From an uncultured Prevotellaceae bacterium (GTDB lineage Bacteria; Bacteroidota; Bacteroidia; Bacteroidales; Bacteroidaceae): a stretch of DNA of 64,000 nt. The stretch lies in assembly GCA_902767775.1 (NCBI GenBank), contig CACXIP010000004.1, forward strand, positions 186,001 to 250,000. The letters are read 5' to 3'. The notes under the pieces are model-generated. The model had not been told where the DNA came from, searched no databases, and saw only the letters and a program-made list of their open reading frames with translations. Shown piece after piece: positions 32,137 through 39,608 of this stretch. Position 1 is the stretch's first letter, and each line of letters opens with the position of its first letter. Position numbers and translations under genes: made by a program.

Positions 32137-33159
32137 CTATTGCCCTCCCGACAGATAGTCAAATGCCGCCTTCAGTCCGCTTTTGATGTAATGGCCCTCT
32201 GCAAGGCGCTGTCCCATGAGCAGGGCACGTTCCTTCATATGGCTGTAGTCCTTGGCAGTCAGGCGCGCGAGTGCTTCGCTGATGTCGCCGATGCTGTTGA
32301 CGGCAATTCCCACACCTTCCTCTTGGATAAAGGGTGCCATCGCCGCTTGGCTCCACACGATGACCGGGATGCCCGCCTTCAGGTAGAAGGATGTCTTATG
32401 TGGGTCGTTGATGCGCAGGTACTCCCCCCATGCGCCCACGCAGGTGTCGGGACTGTCGCCATCCCACACCAGTCCGAAGTCTGCCTCTGCTTTTGAGATG
32501 AAGTCATCTGCCTGGATGAAGCCATGATACCTCACGCTGTCGCGTGTGTTGCGCTCAGACTCGAACCCTTTTCCATAAAGGTCCATCACCCAATTGTCCA
32601 TGGCTGGCATCTGATAGAGGAAAGCGTTGCGCTTTCCCAGTCCGCCGGCGTAGACCACGTGCCACGGATGATGGGGCGTCTCATATACAGCCGGTGTGCT
32701 GTCGGACAGGAAGTCGAAAATCTGGAGGCAGTGTATCCCACCCTTGAAACCGTGGTCAACGAGATACTGCCGCATTGTAGGGTTGTGTACGATGAGGAAA
32801 TCAGTCTTCGACAATCTGCGGTTCTCCTGTTCCACCGTCAGTTTATGCCTTCTGAATGCCCCCAAGTCGTGGATGACGGTAACGACATGCGCTCCCCGCA
32901 TCTTGGCCAGTGAGCAAGCCAACTTATAGAATTTCTTCATCGGATATTGCAGGAAGAGGATGTCGCCTTGGTGGAGTTTCCAGAGAATGCTGGTGACGCT
33001 GGTGAGTTTGGTCATGAAATGTCCCACTCCGCCGCTGCCGAAGTTATGCACCGTGAGGTTGTTGTATCCTTCTTCGCGACAGATTTCGTCAATGTCGCAT
33101 TTGGCTTTGTTGGGGGTATCTATTTGTATATAGTATACTTTTGACGGTTCGAAGTTCAT
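32137..33159 (-). CDS. Glycosyltransferase (galactofuranosyltransferase-like)
   Basis: A 340-residue GT-B-type glycosyltransferase. The features are an N-terminal Rossmann half with LFLQYPMKKFYKLACSLAKM and VVTVIHDLGAFRRHK (about 82-110), and a C-terminal donor half with VVYAGGLGKRNAFL (about 182-195) and DFGLVWDG. It resembles bacterial beta-1,6-galactofuranosyltransferase-type proteins of surface polysaccharide synthesis, but donor and acceptor are inferred. I choose ATG 33159 (MNFEPSKVYYIQID): the upstream ATG 33180 would add MNYELRT, encoded by a simple GAACTATGAATTAC-like repeat. Both starts lie after the -7 box at 33205-33198. It is not part of a visible polysaccharide cluster. Confidence 0.75.
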   Translation of the reverse strand: MNFEPSKVYYIQIDTPNKAKCDIDEICREEGYNNLTVHNFGSGGVGHFMTKLTSVTSILWKLHQGDILFLQYPMKKFYKLACSLAKMRGAHVVTVIHDLGAFRRHKLTVEQENRRLSKTDFLIVHNPTMRQYLVDHGFKGGIHCLQIFDFLSDSTPAVYETPHHPWHVVYAGGLGKRNAFLYQMPAMDNWVMDLYGKGFESERNTRDSVRYHGFIQADDFISKAEADFGLVWDGDSPDTCVGAWGEYLRINDPHKTSFYLKAGIPVIVWSQAAMAPFIQEEGVGIAVNSIGDISEALARLTAKDYSHMKERALLMGQRLAEGHYIKSGLKAAFDYLSGGQ

Positions 33160-33197
33160 AGTTCGTAATTCATAGTTCATAGTTGTTGATTGAGAAT

Positions 33198-33205
33198 CAA
33201 AGGTA
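33198..33205 (-). promoter_or_regulatory. -7 promoter box of the glycosyltransferase gene
   Basis: TACCTTTG on the minus strand, exact TAnnTTTG, 18 nt before the first in-frame ATG (33180) and 39 nt before the preferred one. Confidence 0.55.
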
Positions 33206-33244
33206 CGATTAAACGGTTGAAAAGCAAAATAAATCGCCTTTTTT

Positions 33245-33275
33245 TTTGCAGTCCACTCTATTATTCGTACCTTTG
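33245..33275 (+). promoter_or_regulatory. Promoter of the DUF4421-PI-PLC gene
   Basis: TTTG (33245-33248), 19 bp, TACCTTTG (33268-33275) is a full consensus promoter, 26 nt before ATG 33302. It is divergent from the glycosyltransferase promoter. Confidence 0.75.
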
Positions 33276-33301
33276 AACATGAATTTCAGCCAACATAGAA
33301 C

Positions 33302-36136
33302 ATGAAAAGTACCAAAAAGATAGCATGCCTCACCATATTTCTCCTTGCATCTGTAGTTTGTCAGGCAGGAGAAGCCATATCACTCCCATCCGACACGGTT
33401 ACTGTCAAAACGGAGAGCCACAAAAAGAAGAAGAGTTTTGGAAAGGCACTCCTGAAGCCATTTAAATGGATTGGCCACAACTGGTCGGCCTACGACCCTC
33501 GCTACTCCACACCCTCATTCTACAACTGGGCTTTCCAGTTGCAAAACAACACCTCGGCAGAGTTCATGTCGATGGACAACGACCTGATAAAGATTGACAT
33601 GCGCTCAAAGCTTTCCCATCGTGTGGGACCGTATTTAGGATGGAATTGGTTGTTCTATGGCTTCACCATTGACCTCAATGCCGACAATATCTTCAAGGGC
33701 AACAAGAAAAAGAATGAGTTCACCCTCTCCATCAACTCCAATTTGTTCAACATCGACCTCATACGGCGCCGTACAGGTGGCGACTTCATGTTGCGGAAGA
33801 TGGACACACGCGGCACATCCACATATGATGTGGATATGGCCAACAACCACGGAATTGGTGAACATATCTCATACGGCATCGACGGCATCAACATCAACTA
33901 CTTCACCAACCACCGAAAGTACTCCAACCCCGCCGCATTCTCCAATGGTGCCATACAGCTCAGGTCGGTTGGCTCACCCATCATCGGCCTTGGCTATACT
34001 CACCAAAAATTGACCACCACCATTGGGGACTCTTTCGCTGACTATGCCGCAGAAAAAATGGGTACGAGCATCAACTCTGCAGAAGACTATCTTTCGCTAA
34101 CGTTCTTTGACATTGAAAATGCAGGCATGTATGTCAATGGTATCCCTACTCATGCCGTCATCGATGACTTGCACCTGCAACTGGGTTATGCCTACAATTT
34201 GGTATTTTCCCGACGCCTTCTCCTTGGACTGTCGCTGATTGCCTCTCCTTCTGTGAAATGGGCAAAATTTGACAACAAGGACAGTTACCTATGGATTTTT
34301 GGTCCTGATTTTGTTAACCTTTATAACACCATGCTGGATGACCTTGGAGAAGATCCCTCTAATAAGCTTGCTCTGAGTGATGTGCAATACGAGGAGACGT
34401 CAAGAAACTTGGGTTTCAATATTTTCGGACGTGCCAGCCTTACCTATAATTACAACCGATGGCGTTTCGGCATCAATGCCAGTATGAGCAATCTGCTCTA
34501 CAAGCACAATTACATGAAGTTCAACAACAACTATGGCAATGCTGTCGTTTATGCTGGCTATTGTTTCGGGCGCAAGAAGGAATACCGCTACAATGGTGAA
34601 CACCGCGAGGCCTATATCACTGCCGCGCTCACCAAACACCAGATAGCGGAGATGAAGGACACGCTGCCTGAGGGCAATATCAAGAAGCCCTCGCTCCTTC
34701 AAGGCGAACATACCAAATACAAGCAAGATGTTTATGACTTCGACATCTATGGCTGCGATTTGGTGATGGGACCCGATGGCAAATATGGCACGTATGAGCT
34801 TGCCGATGGCTATGTCACGGTGGGGCAGGACGCAGACGGTCGTCTGCGGGCAGGCACAGTGCTTGACATCGATAGGGATGGCAACTTGAAGATTGAGGCA
34901 GGACACAAAAACAGCATCCGTGCTGCCAACTGGTGGAAGTCGCAGCTCGATGTGCGGCAGAATCCCCTCAACTGGTATCCGGAGATGATGCATTATGCAC
35001 TGAAGGGACGGCTCACACTCTATGTGCGTGACCATACTTTCGGGACGATGCAACCGCAGAAGCTGGTGATTGATGACTTCTGTATCTGCCACGGCAAGGA
35101 GACTAAGTTTTTTTATCTGGTCGGCGCCAAGGATTTCTACTCGCGTTCTGCCTACAGCATCACGGGCCATACGGCTGTCAATGGCCGTCGCTGCCGCGTC
35201 TATATTGAGTCAAAGAAGATGGGCAAGAAGTTGAATGTCTATGTCAACCGGCTGAAAGCCTCATCGCGCAACTGGATGCAATACATCTCCGACAGCCGTC
35301 CCATTGGTAAGATATCACTTCCCGGTACCCATGATGCCGGCACGGCATCATTGCCAGAGAACCAGGTCACCAGCATGGGGCATACGCAGAACTTCACAGT
35401 GACCGAACAACTCCACGACGGTGTACGCGCTTTCGACATCCGTCTGAAGAAGAGCATGAAATATGGTCATACACTGACTTGTCGCGATGGTTTTGACGAG
35501 TCCATGGCCGACATCAGGACTTTCCTCAAAGAACACCCATCAGAGTTCATCGTCGCCTTGATAGGCAGTGACGAGGGTGGCAAATGGGATGCTCAGATGC
35601 TCGCCAACTTCAATCAACTCTCCTCGCAATATGCCGACCTGTTTGTCGAGGACTTTGGCCCCACAACTCCCATCAAGGATGTGCGTGGCAAGGTGCTCGT
35701 CATCAAGCGCCAGGAGGCGTGCCCGCTGGGCAAACTGCTGAAGTTTGAGGACAATGCGATATTCAGTTACGACTGCTTCCAGGTGGAGGATGTCTATAAG
35801 GAGCACAAAACCTATCGGAAAATCAAACTGGTGGAGCAGCACCTGCGCAATGCCTACGAGAATGAGGACCCCAACAAGTGGTACATCACGTTCAACAGCA
35901 TCGCATGGGATCCGCGTCACCACAAGCCCTACTATTCTGCTTGGGGAGCGAGGAATGTGCGCAAGCCCATGAACCCGTCGCTGCGTGAAATTATCGAGGA
36001 CAAGGAGTACACCAACTTCGGTATGGTGTTCCTCGATTTCTACAACGACCATGGCGAGAAGCCCCAGTTGCTGCAGGCCATCATCAACTCCAATTTCATC
36101 GCCAATACCGATGAAGACTACATACCTATGGATTAA
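33302..36136 (+). CDS. Exported DUF4421-like / PI-specific phospholipase C fusion
   Basis: A 944-residue exported protein with a signal peptide (about 1-22). Residues 30-430 look like the beta-rich DUF4421 outer-membrane family (WSAYDPRYSTPSFYNWAFQL near its start). A linker with strand-rich modules runs to about 655. A PI-PLC X-type domain follows at about 665-930. The catalytic set is intact in the spacing of Bacillus PI-PLC: His677 and Asp678 (LPGTHDAGT), Asp712 and Arg714 (FDIRLK) and His723 (YGHTL). It probably cleaves phosphatidylinositol or another glycerophospho- or glycosylated lipid at the cell surface. The natural substrate is unknown; gut Bacteroidota make and meet inositol lipids. 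Confidence 0.82.
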   Translation: MKSTKKIACLTIFLLASVVCQAGEAISLPSDTVTVKTESHKKKKSFGKALLKPFKWIGHNWSAYDPRYSTPSFYNWAFQLQNNTSAEFMSMDNDLIKIDMRSKLSHRVGPYLGWNWLFYGFTIDLNADNIFKGNKKKNEFTLSINSNLFNIDLIRRRTGGDFMLRKMDTRGTSTYDVDMANNHGIGEHISYGIDGININYFTNHRKYSNPAAFSNGAIQLRSVGSPIIGLGYTHQKLTTTIGDSFADYAAEKMGTSINSAEDYLSLTFFDIENAGMYVNGIPTHAVIDDLHLQLGYAYNLVFSRRLLLGLSLIASPSVKWAKFDNKDSYLWIFGPDFVNLYNTMLDDLGEDPSNKLALSDVQYEETSRNLGFNIFGRASLTYNYNRWRFGINASMSNLLYKHNYMKFNNNYGNAVVYAGYCFGRKKEYRYNGEHREAYITAALTKHQIAEMKDTLPEGNIKKPSLLQGEHTKYKQDVYDFDIYGCDLVMGPDGKYGTYELADGYVTVGQDADGRLRAGTVLDIDRDGNLKIEAGHKNSIRAANWWKSQLDVRQNPLNWYPEMMHYALKGRLTLYVRDHTFGTMQPQKLVIDDFCICHGKETKFFYLVGAKDFYSRSAYSITGHTAVNGRRCRVYIESKKMGKKLNVYVNRLKASSRNWMQYISDSRPIGKISLPGTHDAGTASLPENQVTSMGHTQNFTVTEQLHDGVRAFDIRLKKSMKYGHTLTCRDGFDESMADIRTFLKEHPSEFIVALIGSDEGGKWDAQMLANFNQLSSQYADLFVEDFGPTTPIKDVRGKVLVIKRQEACPLGKLLKFEDNAIFSYDCFQVEDVYKEHKTYRKIKLVEQHLRNAYENEDPNKWYITFNSIAWDPRHHKPYYSAWGARNVRKPMNPSLREIIEDKEYTNFGMVFLDFYNDHGEKPQLLQAIINSNFIANTDEDYIPMD

Positions 36137-36159
36137 ATAGCCTTCCACCTTTCCCCAAC

Positions 36160-36201
36160 CTTCCCCAAAGGGGAGGGCCACCTCCCATTTGATAGGGGAG
36201 G
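36160..36201. terminator. Two G/C-rich hairpins after the PI-PLC gene
   Basis: A CTTCCCC-AAA-GGGGAG palindrome (about 36160-36173) is followed by CCTCCC (36181-36186) pairing with GGGAGG (36196-36201). They lie 25-65 bp past the stop but have no T-run, so terminator function is only possible. The same kind of CCTTCCCC/GGGGAGG string may be a dispersed repeat. Confidence 0.4.
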
Positions 36202-36312
36202 AGCAGTGAGGTTCTTTATTTCCAGATTACGTAGACATATATCTCATCGGAATGTGAATCATCTCTGTACCTCTGTGTTGAGGAAAAGGAATCAAAATCT
36301 CCGTCCCCCTGA

Positions 36313-36537
36313 TTCACACAGCTGTTGTTGCAGGCTTTCCTTCAAAGGTTGGTCAACGGAGGCGGATACATCGACCGCGAATATGGATTGGGGCGCAAGC
36401 GCACCGACTTACTCATCCGCAAGCCGCTGACCAACCACTACGGCGGCCCAGTCCAAAGAGTGGTAATGGAATTGAAAATTTTACGCCATTCCCTGGAGCG
36501 CACAATTGGGGACGGACTGCGCCAGACAGCTGAATAA
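36313..36537 (+). pseudogene. Relic of an AAA-ATPase/PD-(D/E)XK nuclease-family gene
   Basis: The frame from 36313, entered just after an in-frame TGA, reads FTQLLLQAFLQRLVNGGGYI, then DREYGLGRKRTDLLI and VVMELKILRHSLERTIGDGL ending RQTAE-stop. This matches the C-terminal PD-(D/E)XK nuclease part of the AAA-ATPase-like proteins abundant in Prevotella and Bacteroides (…VNGGGxIxREYxLGRxRTDLL…ELKxLR…). The rest of the ~500-residue gene and its final ~40 residues are missing, and no start codon serves it. The remainder of the 36137-36583 gap holds only the hairpins above and no other recognised feature. Confidence 0.75.
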
Positions 36538-36583
36538 TATCATCTTATTATGTAGGTCAGAGGGGTTGAGAAAGTTGAATCAA

Positions 36584-38902
36584 TCAAAAAATCTTGCTTG
36601 TCGGTTCGGTGAGGGCCTTGACCTGCAGGCGGGTGCTCACATGGATATCGCTCACGTTGGCACCGATTTGGAAGTCATAACTGCCGGCATCCACCACCCA
36701 TGCGTTCTGCTCCTCGTCATATGAGGCGAGGTCGCGATGACTGAGCGTCATCTTCAGCGTCTCGCTCTCTCCCGGTTTCAGTTCACGGGTTTTACTAAAA
36801 GCCTTCAACTCCTTGGCTGGCTTGTCGAGTTTGCCCTTGGGGGCAGCGACATACACCTGAGCCACCTCTTTTCCTGCCACCTTGCCGGTGTTGCGCACCA
36901 CGACGCTCACCTCAATACGGTCGCCCTTTTGGGTGACGGTGGGTTTGCTGAACTCAAAGGTGGTGTAGCTGAGTCCGAAGCCGAAGGGATAGGCCACCTC
37001 ATAGCCGCGGGTGTCGAAATGACGGTAACCCACATAGATACCCTCCTCATGCTTGGTGAAGTCATAGTTGGGTATCGGTCCGTTGTCTCTGCTGACCTGG
37101 AATGAGTAGAAGTCCATGGTGCCGGGGAAGTTCTTCGTAGAGGGATGGTCGGCGATGGCGATGGGCCATGTCATGGTGAGGCGTCCCGAGGGACATACCT
37201 TGCCTGTGAGGATATCGGCGACGGAGTTGCCACCCTCCTCGCCCGGTTGCCAGGCGCAGATGATGGCATCGGGGTAACCACTCCACGAGGAGGTCTCGAT
37301 GACCGACCCTGAGTTGATGACGACCACCACAGGCTTGCCCTCGGCGTGGAAGGTGTTGCAGACATCGACTATCATCTGACGCTCGTCGGCGGTGAGGTTG
37401 AACTCGCCCTCTATCTCTCGGTCGACACCCTCACCAGCCTGACGGCCGATGGTGACGATGGCAGCGTCTGCCGCTTTCACCTCATTGTTGATGCAGATGG
37501 GACTGATGGAAATCTCTGGATATTTCTGCTGGCCAAACATCTCCATCTGATACCATCTGGCGGGATGGCGCTCTGCCTGGAACTTCGCTTTGGCAAACTC
37601 GATGTATTTGCGGTAGAGGTCGGTAAGGGTGGCGGAGGATTCGATGCCGGCATTCTTGAGACCTTCCACCATGTCCACCACATAGGGGGTGTGTACACAT
37701 CCCGAACCTGTACCGCCGGAGAGGAACTCATAGGAGTTCTCGCCGAAGAGCGCCACGGTCTTCACCTTCTGCCCATCCCTGTTCCATGGCAGCGTACCGT
37801 TGTTCTTCAGCAGTACGATACCCTCGTTGGCACTCTGGCGGGTGATGGCAGCATGCGCTTTGAAGTCAGGGCTGTTGGATGCCGGATATTTGTGGAAACT
37901 CGGGGTCTTGACGATATACTCCAACAAGCGGCGCACGTTGCGGTCCACATCGGCGATGTTGAGCTGTCCGCTCCTCACGCCCTCGACAATCTCCTTGATT
38001 TGCTCAGGCTGACCGGGTTCCATCAGGTCGTCGCCAGCTTTCACCTCATCGATGGTGCGCAGTCCCTTGCGGATGCCTATCCAGTCGGTCATCACGATGC
38101 CCTTGAATCCCCAGTCGTCGCGCAGCACCTTGGTGAGCAGGTCGTGGCTGCCCTGGGCGAAGATGCCGTTCACCTTGTTGTATGATGCCATGACGGTCCA
38201 AGGGTCGCTCTCGCGCACGGCAATCTCAAAACCCTTCAGGTAGAGTTCGCGTGCGGCGCGTGCCGACACCTGTTCGTCGACACTGGTGCGCTCGGTCTCC
38301 TGCGAGTTGATGGCGTAGTGCTTGGCGCTCACGCCTACGCCCTGACTCTGCACGCCCTTGATATAGGCGGCTGCTATCTTGCCTGTGACCAACGGGTCCT
38401 CGCTGTAGTACTCAAAATTGCGCCCGCACAGCGGGTTGCGGTGCAGGTTCATGCCAGGACCGAGGAGCACATCGCAGCGGTATTCCTTCGTCTCGTTTCC
38501 GATGGCGGCTCCCACCTCACCCACGAGGCTGGTGTTCCATGTGGCAGCCAGACAGGAGCCGATGGGAAATCCCGTGGCGTAATAGGTGTGGCTGTCGCCC
38601 TCTCGGATGGGGTCGATGCGCACACCGGCAGGGCCATCGGTGAGAACGGTGGCGGGGATGCCGAGCCGTGGTATTTCTGCAGTCGTGCCTGCAGCGCCCG
38701 CTACCAACCGCGCCTCACCGCCTACGACGGCAGTGCTGCTGAAGAAGTTGTTGGCGCCGCCCACAAGCAGTTTGGCTTTTTCCTCAAGTGTCATGGCAGC
38801 AAGCACCTCGTCGATATTGTCGGGTCTCAGCTGCGGAGCGTTCTGTGCATTCATTGTGGTTGCGATTAGTGTGGCCGCGAGGACCAATTTGATGGAATTC
38901 AT
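36584..38902 (-). CDS. Secreted GH3-family beta-glucosidase-like hydrolase
   Basis: A 772-residue exported glycoside hydrolase with signal peptide 1-19. The GH3 N-terminal barrel contains the nucleophile Asp273 (GIVMTDWIGIRKG) and upstream family motifs (KHYAINSQETERTSVDEQ near 190-207). The second (alpha/beta) domain is at about 360-590, and a C-terminal fibronectin type III-like domain is at about 640-750 (ARDNGPIPNYDF region onwards, ending with the Glu/Asp-rich DLASYDEEQNAW strand). The reaction is probably removal of beta-linked glucose or xylose from oligosaccharides in the periplasm. Its leader, downstream of a TATTTTTG box at 39365-39358, would contain the entire repeat array 38911-39319. 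Confidence 0.92.
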   Translation of the reverse strand: MNSIKLVLAATLIATTMNAQNAPQLRPDNIDEVLAAMTLEEKAKLLVGGANNFFSSTAVVGGEARLVAGAAGTTAEIPRLGIPATVLTDGPAGVRIDPIREGDSHTYYATGFPIGSCLAATWNTSLVGEVGAAIGNETKEYRCDVLLGPGMNLHRNPLCGRNFEYYSEDPLVTGKIAAAYIKGVQSQGVGVSAKHYAINSQETERTSVDEQVSARAARELYLKGFEIAVRESDPWTVMASYNKVNGIFAQGSHDLLTKVLRDDWGFKGIVMTDWIGIRKGLRTIDEVKAGDDLMEPGQPEQIKEIVEGVRSGQLNIADVDRNVRRLLEYIVKTPSFHKYPASNSPDFKAHAAITRQSANEGIVLLKNNGTLPWNRDGQKVKTVALFGENSYEFLSGGTGSGCVHTPYVVDMVEGLKNAGIESSATLTDLYRKYIEFAKAKFQAERHPARWYQMEMFGQQKYPEISISPICINNEVKAADAAIVTIGRQAGEGVDREIEGEFNLTADERQMIVDVCNTFHAEGKPVVVVINSGSVIETSSWSGYPDAIICAWQPGEEGGNSVADILTGKVCPSGRLTMTWPIAIADHPSTKNFPGTMDFYSFQVSRDNGPIPNYDFTKHEEGIYVGYRHFDTRGYEVAYPFGFGLSYTTFEFSKPTVTQKGDRIEVSVVVRNTGKVAGKEVAQVYVAAPKGKLDKPAKELKAFSKTRELKPGESETLKMTLSHRDLASYDEEQNAWVVDAGSYDFQIGANVSDIHVSTRLQVKALTEPTSKIF

Positions 38903-38910
38903 ATTTTTAA

Positions 38911-39319
38911 GGAGTTTAGGAGTTTAGACATATGAATTTTTTAAGGAGTTTAGGAGTCTAGGAGTTTAGGAGTTTAGACATATGCATTTTGGGGTAGGAG
39001 TTTGGGAGTTTAGACAAATGATTACTAACGTGGTATCAATCCTTCATCCTTCATCTTTCATCTTTCATCCATTTTGGGAGTTTAGACATATGATTACTAA
39101 CGTGGTATCAATCCTTCATCCTTCATCCATTTTGGGAGTTTAGACATATGATTACTAACGTGGTATCAATCCTTCATCCTTCATCCTTCATCTTTCATCC
39201 GTTTTAGTTTCATCTTTCATCCATTTTGGGAGTTTAGACATATGATTACCAACGTGGTATCAATCCTTCATCCTTCATCCTTCATCTTTCATCCGTTTTA
39301 GGAGTTTAGACATATGATT
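38911..39319. repeat. Repeat array A (GGAGTTTAGACATATG / ATTACTAACGTGGTATCAAT units)
   Basis: Seven TTTAGACA(T/A)ATG units, four of them followed by the 20-bp core ATTACTAACGTGGTATCAAT (39021, 39093, 39151, 39245, one with a T-to-C change) and by variable numbers of CCTTCATC/CTTTCATC hexamer-octamer units. The distances between cores are 72, 58 and 94 bp. The segment next to GH3 consists of GGAGTTTA/GGAGTCTA units only. The array is antisense to the + strand gene parC and lies immediately upstream of GH3 (minus strand). Confidence 0.92.
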
Positions 39320-39357
39320 GTTTTTGGGGTGAAAAACATCTGTGATGTCTGTCGGTG

Positions 39358-39365
39358 CAAAAATA
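39358..39365 (-). promoter_or_regulatory. Likely -7 promoter box of the GH3 gene, beyond the repeat array
   Basis: TATTTTTG on the minus strand, exact TAnnTTTG. If used, the GH3 leader is about 450 nt and contains array A. The rest of the gene-free stretch (39320-39608) holds a 9-bp inverted repeat (39396-39404, 39482-39490) and the parC promoter. Confidence 0.5.
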
Positions 39366-39527
39366 ATCATTTTTTGTAGAACAGACAATAATACAATTCA
39401 ACTTTATTCGCTATGCCCATCAGCAAGCGGTCTCAGGTTGAGAGTAGTTAAGCCATATGATTTTTTACTCCACTTTCGACCAAGTTGAATGAAGTATTCT
39501 TTTGGAGGAAAACAAAAACTTCGTATT

Positions 39528-39559
39528 TTTGGCAAGTCCGATTTTTTAATGTATCTTTG
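39528..39559 (+). promoter_or_regulatory. Promoter of the parC operon
   Basis: TTTG (39528-39531), 20 bp, TATCTTTG (39552-39559), 49 nt before ATG 39609. Confidence 0.72.
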
Positions 39560-39608
39560 CACCGAAATGGCTACTTGCCTGACAACACGAGCAAACTGAT
39601 TGGAAATT

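Noticed and set aside
38911-39319. CRISPR array
   Set aside because: The units are irregular in length, the spacers are themselves low-complexity CTTCATC repeats rather than unique sequences, and no cas gene is nearby.
39404-39600. Short minus-strand reading frame before parC
   Set aside because: It crosses the parC promoter, has no start signal and no recognisable domain.
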